Shown piece by piece: positions 1 to 4,799 of a stretch of DNA of 5,293 nt. Origin of the DNA: Burkholderiales bacterium. GTDB lineage: Bacteria; Pseudomonadota; Gammaproteobacteria; Burkholderiales; Casimicrobiaceae. The translations under genes and the position numbers were made by a program. The DNA is taken from positions 1 to 5,293 of the forward strand of contig JAISPI010000167.1 in NCBI GenBank assembly GCA_031275075.1, read 5' to 3'. The notes under the pieces are model-generated. The model had not been told where the DNA came from. It saw only the letters and a list, made by a program, of their open reading frames with translations, and did no database searches. Position 1 is the stretch's first letter; the number at the start of each line of letters is the position of its first letter.

Positions 1-308
1 AAAAGAATGTAGCTGGCGATGCTGACGATTAACGCGCAAGCAACGATTTTAATGATGCGCAACCAAAATGTACGATGGCTGATGTTGTGCGCACGAGCGA
101 CGAAAAGGCTGATGCCGACGATCAGCAGGAACGAGGTGACGATCAATGTGCGGGTGGTGGTCCAGAACGGATCGCGGTAGAAGTCGGCTTTGATGAGTTT
201 GAACCATTGCAGGTCAAAGCAGAAGTGATAAACAATCATTGCACATAGCGCCAACCCGCGGCTGATGTCGAGCCAGGGAAGGCGGTGCGAAACGGTTGTT
301 TTGTTCAT
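1..308 (-). CDS. DUF1624 / HGSNAT-like integral membrane protein, N-terminal part (3' end outside window)
   Basis: The visible 102 residues match the start of the DUF1624 family (heparan-alpha-glucosaminide N-acetyltransferase catalytic-like). Members are small multi-pass inner-membrane proteins related to transmembrane acyltransferases, and the substrate of bacterial members is generally unknown. Seen in the sequence: the motif WLDISRGLALCAMIVYHFCF (residues 12-31) followed by DLQWF, with the histidine of the typical YH..FDL signature at residue 28. A second hydrophobic segment at about 53-71 ends in the family-typical LIVGISLFVA, and a third lies at about 84-102. The ATG at 308 is chosen because a purine-rich GGGGAGAGGG lies 9 bases upstream. 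An in-frame ATG at 317 would add three residues (MHR) but sits directly against that purine run. The gene follows gspN by 53 bases on the same strand, so it may be co-transcribed with the secretion operon, but nothing shows a role in secretion. Family assignment is fairly secure; function is not. Confidence 0.82.
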   Translation of the reverse strand, partial: MNKTTVSHRLPWLDISRGLALCAMIVYHFCFDLQWFKLIKADFYRDPFWTTTRTLIVTSFLLIVGISLFVARAHNISHRTFWLRIIKIVACALIVSIASYIL

Positions 309-317
309 GCGGTGCAT

Positions 318-327
318 CCCTCTCCCC
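318..327 (-). promoter_or_regulatory. Probable ribosome-binding site of the DUF1624 gene, inside the intergenic repeat
   Basis: Read on the minus strand this is GGGGAGAGGG, ending 9 bases before the ATG at 308 and directly abutting the alternative ATG at 317. It is the only Shine-Dalgarno-like purine run upstream of either start. It belongs to the same repeat element that forms the adjacent hairpin and can also pair with that hairpin's far arm. Confidence 0.55.
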
Positions 328-355
328 AACCCCTCTCCCGCAAGCGGGAGAGGGG
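318..355 (-). repeat. CCCTCTCCC-type intergenic repeat with a perfect 12-bp hairpin
   Basis: Positions 330-341 and 344-355 are perfect inverted repeats (12 pairs, almost all G:C) separated by two bases. In the minus-strand transcript, the sense strand of both flanking genes, the loop is G(CUUG)C, one of the known exceptionally stable RNA tetraloops. A second copy of the left-arm sequence, CCCTCTCCCC at 318-327, lies beside CCCTCTCCCG at 331-340. Sequences of this form occur as dispersed intergenic repeats in many proteobacterial genomes (recalled, not searched). There is no T-run on either side in either direction, so it is not a canonical intrinsic terminator. Plausible roles are stabilising the 3' end of the gsp mRNA against exonucleases or weakening read-through into the next gene. 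Copy number cannot be judged from this window. Confidence 0.75.
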
Positions 356-361
356 AGGTAT

Positions 362-1108
362 CTATTTCATTTCCAGAATATAACTGCCCTGCGCGTCCGG
401 CTGACCGGTGGCCGATAGCCATTGCAGCAGTGCTTCCGGTGTATTGGGGCGCGGTGTAATTTTTAACGTGCCGCGCGCCGGTTTTCCGGATGTGTCTGTC
501 TGAAAGTTACCGTCGAGCGACACAACGCCGCCTTCGTTTTTGATGACGCTCTGGCTACCGTTCGGGCGGTTATCGACGTTGAACGTGACGTTACCAAGAT
601 CGACCGGTATTTCCTGGAACACCAACTGCGCGTTCTGCCAGCGTCCCGAAATTTGACCTTCCTGTCCGTTTTCATGCAACAGCAGAGACGGCGTATCAAT
701 GATCAGCGCTCCCTCCATTGCCTGTATCATTTCCGGCGGTAGCATGGGTTGCAGCACGGCAGCCGAGGTGTGTAGCGACAAACCGTCAAGCCAGAGGCCT
801 TTTTTGCTGAGTGCCAGTGCGCCGGTCAGGCGTGGCGTGGTTTCATCGGCAAGCAGCCGCCAGCGTGCCATGCCTTCAAACAGGGCAGAGGGTTCAAAAC
901 GCCAGCGCAACGGTGTGACGACGGCGCCCCGTTCCATATGCGTTAACATGCCGTTGCCGTTCCACAGTGTTCCGGCGGTTTCGGTCAACCGCCATTTGCC
1001 ACGCGAGGCACGGTCGAGGCCGCTGTCGAGCAACGACGCCGGCGCGAAAAAAATTAGCGCGGCGACGATCAACAGCAGGATGGGAAAAATTTTCAGAAAT
1101 GTGCGCAT
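362..1108 (-). CDS. gspN: Type II secretion system protein N (GspN)
   Basis: GspN is an accessory T2SS component found in only some species. It is anchored in the inner membrane with a periplasmic domain, and its exact role is unsettled. The 248-residue product has a short positive start (MRTFLK), one hydrophobic segment at about residues 7-23, then a soluble domain rich in beta-strand-like stretches. Features typical of the family are the TAGTLWNGNG motif at 44-53 after the anchor, LRWRFEP at 67-73 and the SLDGNF...ARGTLKITPR stretch at about 197-220. Length is normal for the family (roughly 250). Its position as the last gsp gene, after gspM, is the usual one. The ATG at 1108 is the only reasonable start, because an in-frame TGA lies four codons upstream at 1120-1118. 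There is no Shine-Dalgarno sequence: the leader is T-rich (TGAATTTTTATTATG), so initiation may depend on an unstructured A/U-rich leader. Confidence 0.93.
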   Translation of the reverse strand: MRTFLKIFPILLLIVAALIFFAPASLLDSGLDRASRGKWRLTETAGTLWNGNGMLTHMERGAVVTPLRWRFEPSALFEGMARWRLLADETTPRLTGALALSKKGLWLDGLSLHTSAAVLQPMLPPEMIQAMEGALIIDTPSLLLHENGQEGQISGRWQNAQLVFQEIPVDLGNVTFNVDNRPNGSQSVIKNEGGVVSLDGNFQTDTSGKPARGTLKITPRPNTPEALLQWLSATGQPDAQGSYILEMK

Positions 1109-1112
1109 AATA

Positions 1113-1145
1113 AAAATTCAGCGAAAATTCAGGGGGAATTCAGGG
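1113..1145 (-). repeat. 11-bp tandem repeat, three copies, at the gspM/gspN junction
   Basis: On the plus strand the units are AAAATTCAGCG (1113-1123), AAAATTCAGGG (1124-1134) and GGAATTCAGGG (1135-1145). The core AATTCAG recurs at 1115, 1126 and 1137, exactly 11 bases apart. On the coding strand each unit carries a TGA. The rightmost TGA (1142-1140) is the gspM stop, and the others at 1131-1129 and 1120-1118 fall in the two remaining frames. The repeat fills nearly all of the 31-base gap before gspN. Confidence 0.8.
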
Positions 1146-1664
1146 AGAAGAACGCGCAAGAATAAGGTCGGCGCGTAGCTGCCTGCCGGCGTGTTTGCCG
1201 GTGGTATCGGCCAGCGGTGTTAATGTGGCAGCCGTCACATAAAAATGTTCTTCGCGCTGCAAGGTTTCAAGCCATTGCACAAGTGTACCGAACGATAATG
1301 CCGAGAAGGTGATGGAGGCTGTATTTTGTTGAACGTCGAGCGTCACGATTGCCGTGGCAATATTAAAACGCGCGGCGGCACGTTCGATGGCGGCACGGGT
1401 GTCGGCGGTGGAGGGTGTTGCGGTTTGGCGGTTCAAACCGGCGCTTTCGTCGAATTGCCGTTGCGCCTGCTCAAGTTGCGCGCGGGCAAACGGCAGTTCG
1501 CGTTGCAGATGTTGCAGATGTTGCGTCAACGGCAGCCAGAGCCACAGCCACAATAGGGCGGCAACGACGAGTACGGCCAGCACGATGATGGTATGCCGTT
1601 CACGGCGCGGACGTTGTTGCCATTGCAGGCGCCAGCGTTCGAGGGTGGGCGGGATGGTTGTCAC
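1140..1664 (-). CDS. gspM: Type II secretion system protein M (GspM)
   Basis: GspM is a bitopic inner-membrane protein that pairs with GspL, stabilises it and helps couple the ATPase platform to the pseudopilus. Starting at the GTG at 1664, the product has 174 residues, normal for the family (about 160-180). It shows a basic cytoplasmic N-terminus (about residues 9-24, RPRRERH), one membrane helix at about 26-44 ending in LWLWLWLP, a periplasmic coiled-coil-like stretch at about 46-75 (QHLQHLQRELPFARAQLEQA) and a C-terminal region (about 85-174) corresponding to the ferredoxin-like periplasmic domain. The GTG overlaps the gspL stop (GTGA), and an AGGAG lies 8 bases upstream, so it is preferred over an ATG at 1805 that would add 47 residues out of keeping with the family and sit inside gspL. 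This arrangement implies translational coupling to gspL. Confidence 0.93.
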   Translation of the reverse strand: MTTIPPTLERWRLQWQQRPRRERHTIIVLAVLVVAALLWLWLWLPLTQHLQHLQRELPFARAQLEQAQRQFDESAGLNRQTATPSTADTRAAIERAAARFNIATAIVTLDVQQNTASITFSALSFGTLVQWLETLQREEHFYVTAATLTPLADTTGKHAGRQLRADLILARSSP

Positions 1665-2896
1665 GGTGCGCGCTCCTGCAATTGAATGCGTAACCGGTAA
1701 CCGGTAGCAGTGCTGCCGCTCATGGTTTGTAGACCGGCGCGGTGCAAATTCGTTTCCAGTGTTTTTTGCGAGGCTGCATCGAGCGGTGTGCATTCGAATG
1801 TCCAAGCGCGGTCAGCATAAACGGCGTTACGCAGTGTTCCCGGTGACAGGGCTTGCAAGGATGGCGCTGCGCGCGCCAGCAACGGCAAGGCATCATCAGG
1901 CGCGGGCAGGCCGGCACGGTGGCGCGTTTCGGCGTAGGCGCGAGACCATTGCGTTGCAATCGCCGCCGCTGTTGTTTTTTCAGACAGACCGGCTTCGGCA
2001 GCCAACGCTTGCCAGCCGCGCGAAATTTGCCAGCGTTGCCACCACGCCGAACTCCAGGCAACGGTGGTGGCGGCGATGTGAAGGGTGAGTGCTACACCGA
2101 CCAGCATGGCGGCGGTTCGCCAGCCAGTGTTTGAAGCGCGTAGTACTGAAGCGCGTGATGCGGACGATGCCTTGGATTCGATGGACGGCAAGAGTTCGGT
2201 GGCTTGGTCGAACAGCGCCGGTTCCGCTTGTGTCCAACGCCAAGGCGGTTCGACGACGAGGCGACAGGTGTTGGTTTGTTTTAATGAGGACAAGGTTTCG
2301 GCAGACAGCGCCGCATGGATGCGCAGCGTTTTCGGCGGCGTGGCTTCGGCAGCCAGCGCCAGCGCCAGTTCAGGCGGCATTTCGTGGTTCGCGGAGGGAA
2401 GATCAAGCGCGAATGCGCTGCCGCCGTTGTTACGGTCACGACGCACGAAGCCGTGACCACTTTGTGAGACACACCAGTGCCAGGTATCGGCGGCTGCATC
2501 AATCAGTTCTGTTTCGCTGAATGCGCGGGCTATACCGAGTTGGCGCAGTGTTTCCAGCAGCGTTTGTTCGACCAGGGTGACACGCACCCAGCCGTCCCGC
2601 TGTTGCGGGCCGATGGTGATGCGCTGGGCGGACAACGGCGTCGCCAGCCGGTCTTCGAGTTGCAGGCGAATGGCGCCGTCGAGGCGTGAGGCCGATAACG
2701 GCGGCAGTTTGAACGCCAGCAGTGGCGCCAGATCGGCGGCGAGTACGGCTTCGCGCTTGGCGCCGCGCGGCCAGTGTTCGGCGGTGTCGCGTCCTTCACG
2801 AATACAACCGCCGCGTTCATCGAACAACGCCCAGCCAAAAGCACGGATGCTGGAAGCAGCCGGCGAGGAGTCGAAGAAAATACGAAGGACGGTCAT
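1661..2896 (-). CDS. gspL: Type II secretion system protein L (GspL)
   Basis: GspL is the bitopic inner-membrane scaffold that binds the GspE ATPase through its cytoplasmic actin-like domain and GspM through its periplasmic domain. The 411-residue product (usual range about 380-450) shows a large cytoplasmic part (about 1-258) with the family-like EAVLAADLAPLLAFKLPPLS at 49-68 followed by DGAIRLQLEDRLA at 73-85. One transmembrane helix lies at about 261-281 (TAAMLVGVALTLHIAATTVAW). A periplasmic helical linker follows, and the C-terminal region at about 338-408 fits the small ferredoxin-like GspL domain. The ATG at 2896 is the first in-frame start after an in-frame TGA at 2905-2903. No convincing Shine-Dalgarno precedes it, and unlike the upstream pseudopilin genes it does not overlap its neighbour (33-base gap after gspK). 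It overlaps gspM by four bases. Confidence 0.94.
   Translation of the reverse strand: MTVLRIFFDSSPAASSIRAFGWALFDERGGCIREGRDTAEHWPRGAKREAVLAADLAPLLAFKLPPLSASRLDGAIRLQLEDRLATPLSAQRITIGPQQRDGWVRVTLVEQTLLETLRQLGIARAFSETELIDAAADTWHWCVSQSGHGFVRRDRNNGGSAFALDLPSANHEMPPELALALAAEATPPKTLRIHAALSAETLSSLKQTNTCRLVVEPPWRWTQAEPALFDQATELLPSIESKASSASRASVLRASNTGWRTAAMLVGVALTLHIAATTVAWSSAWWQRWQISRGWQALAAEAGLSEKTTAAAIATQWSRAYAETRHRAGLPAPDDALPLLARAAPSLQALSPGTLRNAVYADRAWTFECTPLDAASQKTLETNLHRAGLQTMSGSTATGYRLRIQLQERAP
1673..1677 (-). promoter_or_regulatory. Ribosome-binding site of gspM (AGGAG)
   Basis: AGGAG on the minus strand, 8 bases before the GTG at 1664 and located inside the 3' end of gspL. It decides the gspM start in favour of GTG over the upstream ATG at 1805. 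Confidence 0.75.
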
Positions 2897-2929
2897 CAGG
2901 ATTCAAGAACGCATGGAATGCTTAATCCA

Positions 2930-3808
2930 TCATTCTACCGTTTTCCAGACGATTTCCGGCCAACGTTTGGCATCACGGCGCAGCAATGCCTGTGCTTGTG
3001 CGCGGGCGTCACCCTGACGGGCGCGTACGGCGACCAAAAAATAACGGCTGCTGACGCCCAATCCTTCCTCGTTGAAGGTATGAGCACCGGATGGCAACCG
3101 GCGGTGAAACTCCGCCAGCGAATAAAATGGCTGCTGATCGCGTTCCGCCAGAATTTTGTTGAGATCGTCATCACTGATGTCGGTGAACACTGCTTTCAAT
3201 GTATCGCGGTCTGCTGTGTTGATGTTGAGCGGCGTCGGTTCCGGTAGCGCCGTGAGGTGAGGCGCCAGTTTGACCATGGCGGCAGCAGGCAAGGCGAGGT
3301 CGCCGAGATCAAAGAGCGGCGGCAGCGCGGGAGGGTTGGTTGTTTGGGTATCGCTGAGGCTGGCGCTGTAGTAAGCAAAAAGCGCCTGACGCGCTTTGTC
3401 GTCGAGTCCCAGTTGACGGCACAGGCGGTTGAAGCGTTCATGGTCAGCGCGTTTTGAATGGGAAGTCGGCAACAGGTTATTAAGGTTGAAACGGCCTTGC
3501 AGATCGACAATGCGGCCTTCGATGGAGCCGTTTTCAATCGGTGTCGGCGGCAATGGGAACGCCCACGTTTGTTTCAGATGGACAGTAGCATCGCTGTGAC
3601 GCGCATCTTGAAAGAGCATGTGACGCGCCCATTGCACTCCGGCATCAGCGAGCGCCTGTGCCTGTGCATGATCGCGTTTCGCGTTGACGTTGGCCAGCCA
3701 GCGTTGTTCGTTAACAATCAGCGTTACGGCAACAGCCGCAGCCAGTGCCGCGACCAGCATTGCGATGATCAGCGCGGCACCGCGATGGAGAAAGGCACGC
3801 GTTTTCAT
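2930..3808 (-). CDS. gspK: Type II secretion system minor pseudopilin K (GspK)
   Basis: GspK is the largest minor pseudopilin. It caps the pseudopilus tip together with GspI and GspJ, and its processing by prepilin peptidase precedes assembly. The 292-residue product begins MKTRAFLHRG followed by a hydrophobic helix (about 11-32), so cleavage is expected after G10. As usual for GspK, position 5 of the mature protein is not Glu (it is Ile). The hallmark VDLQGRFNLNNL is at 101-112, and a helix-hairpin-helix-like section starts at LNINTADRDTLKAV (194-207). The C-terminal strand SRYFLVAVRA is at 254-263. The segment that normally carries an aspartate-rich calcium-binding motif (about 140-185) looks shortened and lacks it. 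The ATG at 3808 overlaps the gspJ stop (ATGA). No clear Shine-Dalgarno is present, which fits translation coupled to gspJ. Confidence 0.94.
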   Translation of the reverse strand: MKTRAFLHRGAALIIAMLVAALAAAVAVTLIVNEQRWLANVNAKRDHAQAQALADAGVQWARHMLFQDARHSDATVHLKQTWAFPLPPTPIENGSIEGRIVDLQGRFNLNNLLPTSHSKRADHERFNRLCRQLGLDDKARQALFAYYSASLSDTQTTNPPALPPLFDLGDLALPAAAMVKLAPHLTALPEPTPLNINTADRDTLKAVFTDISDDDLNKILAERDQQPFYSLAEFHRRLPSGAHTFNEEGLGVSSRYFLVAVRARQGDARAQAQALLRRDAKRWPEIVWKTVE

Positions 3809-4404
3809 TGCAGGACGAACACGCGTTCAATAACAGCGCCGTCGACAGCGGCCAGTTGCACACGCACGGCACGGGGCAGTGCGGCTTCACCAAGACGCGG
3901 CCATTCGTCGATCCAGTCGCCGTTTTTGGTCAAATAATCGAACCGGAAATGGGCAATGCCGTCGAGCAACAGATAACGCTGTGGTGTGGCGTTTGGCGCG
4001 TTGTCGTACGCTGGCCAATAAAGTATTTCAAGCGCGCCGCCGCGTTCACTTTTTTGCCAGACATAGGCCATTCGTTGCCCGTACGCAGTGTTGACAGCGG
4101 TCGGCAAGTTCGGCGCAGCGCGGGCGAATTGCAATTCGACACGATGCTGCGGTTCATGTTGTCCTGACCATGGCGGGAGAAAACGTTTGCCTTCGGTAAG
4201 CGGTCGCGGTAATGCCTTCCGGACATCGGCCTCAATCCGGGTAAAAACCTGCTCAATGGCGCGCCAGTGAGCGGCTTCTTGGGTCAGCCGTTGTTCACCG
4301 TCCGCCAATGCGCCGGTGGCACGGTAGGCAAGCACCGAAATCACGCCAAAAATCATCAACGCAATCAGAATTTCGATGAGCGTAAACCCACGGCAGGGTT
4401 TCAT
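3805..4404 (-). CDS. gspJ: Type II secretion system minor pseudopilin J (GspJ)
   Basis: GspJ is a minor pseudopilin of the GspI-GspJ-GspK tip complex, held in the inner membrane before assembly. The 199-residue product has a very short leader, MKPCRG, with cleavage expected before F7 (RG|FTLIE). Glu at mature position 5 (E11) is present, followed by a hydrophobic helix to about residue 27. The globular part carries family-typical stretches: HRVELQFAR (87-95), LLLDGIAHFRFDYL (145-158), NGDWIDEWP (161-169) and LPRAVRVQL (176-184). Length is normal (about 190-230). It overlaps gspI and gspK by four bases each (ATGA in both cases). A good AGGAG lies 5 bases upstream of the ATG, inside the gspI coding sequence. 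Confidence 0.96.
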   Translation of the reverse strand: MKPCRGFTLIEILIALMIFGVISVLAYRATGALADGEQRLTQEAAHWRAIEQVFTRIEADVRKALPRPLTEGKRFLPPWSGQHEPQHRVELQFARAAPNLPTAVNTAYGQRMAYVWQKSERGGALEILYWPAYDNAPNATPQRYLLLDGIAHFRFDYLTKNGDWIDEWPRLGEAALPRAVRVQLAAVDGAVIERVFVLQ

Positions 4405-4799
4405 CGCGTCTCCTCTTCTTCCGGTTGCGGCGGAATGCCGAGATAGCTGTTCAAACGCGCTAATTCGTAATTGGGCACTTGCGTTTCGACAACGCGAATG
4501 TCAATTTTGTGCCAAGCCGGATTGGGCGTGGTGCTGACCGTTTGTTGCCAAGCAAAAACAATACCGGCTTGCGATACCTGACCATGACTGATTCCAATGG
4601 GCGGCAGTTCGAGCAGCAGTTGCGCTTCGGCCAACCGATTCTCTGCCACCCATAACGCCAACGTGCGCAGTTTCAACTGATTGGCGTTATCAGCGCTTTG
4701 GTTTAACGCACGCAATCCAGCGGCCAACGCCACAGCGACGATGGCGAGTGCGACAAGAATTTCAATGAGCGTGAAGCCCGAAAGTGTTGGGCGTTTCAA
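4401..4799 (-). CDS. gspI: Type II secretion system minor pseudopilin I (GspI), TTG start
   Basis: GspI is the minor pseudopilin thought to nucleate the tip complex by recruiting GspJ and GspK. From the TTG at 4799 the product has 132 residues, normal for the family (about 120-135), beginning MKRPTLSG|FTLIE with cleavage after G8 and Glu at mature position 5 (E13). A hydrophobic helix runs to about residue 30. The family-typical LALWVAENRLAEAQL is at 47-61, the PPIGISHGQVSQAG section (66-79) follows, and then VFAWQQTVSTT (81-91). The C-terminus is acidic and proline-rich (PPQPEEEETR). The TTG overlaps the gspH stop (TTGA), and an AGGAG lies 7 bases upstream. An ATG start at 4874 would add 25 residues ahead of the leader, far longer than a normal prepilin leader, so it is rejected. 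Confidence 0.93.
   Translation of the reverse strand: MKRPTLSGFTLIEILVALAIVAVALAAGLRALNQSADNANQLKLRTLALWVAENRLAEAQLLLELPPIGISHGQVSQAGIVFAWQQTVSTTPNPAWHKIDIRVVETQVPNYELARLNSYLGIPPQPEEEETR
4410..4414 (-). promoter_or_regulatory. Ribosome-binding site of gspJ (AGGAG)
   Basis: AGGAG on the minus strand, 5 bases before the gspJ ATG. It is formed by the tandem Glu codons (GAA GAA GAG GAG) at the end of gspI, so the same bases encode the acidic GspI tail and drive gspJ initiation. Confidence 0.75.

Noticed and set aside
330..355. Rho-independent terminator after gspN
   Set aside because: The stem is strong, but no T-run follows on the minus strand (it continues TTGGGG) or on the plus strand (GAGGTATCT is not a T-run), so a canonical intrinsic terminator is not supported.
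265..459. A 64-codon plus-strand reading frame containing PLPNPSPASGRGE
   Set aside because: It runs across the intergenic hairpin repeat and into the 3' end of gspN antisense. Peptides of this kind are typical translations of the repeat itself, not a gene.
699..1178. A 159-codon plus-strand frame opposite gspN
   Set aside because: It has an Arg/Ser/Ala-rich composition with no recognisable domain and is fully antisense to a well-supported gene, as expected in G+C-rich DNA.
1665..1805. N-terminal 47-residue extension of GspM from the ATG at 1805
   Set aside because: It lies inside gspL in another frame, lacks family similarity, and the GTG at 1664 has an AGGAG and a stop/start overlap.
2089..2520. 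A 143-codon plus-strand frame, and overlapping ones nearby, opposite gspL
   Set aside because: These are Arg- and Cys-rich shadow translations without motifs or ribosome-binding context; gspL on the other strand explains the region.
3458..3937. A 159-codon plus-strand frame opposite gspK and gspJ
   Set aside because: It crosses the gspJ/gspK junction antisense and has no family resemblance.
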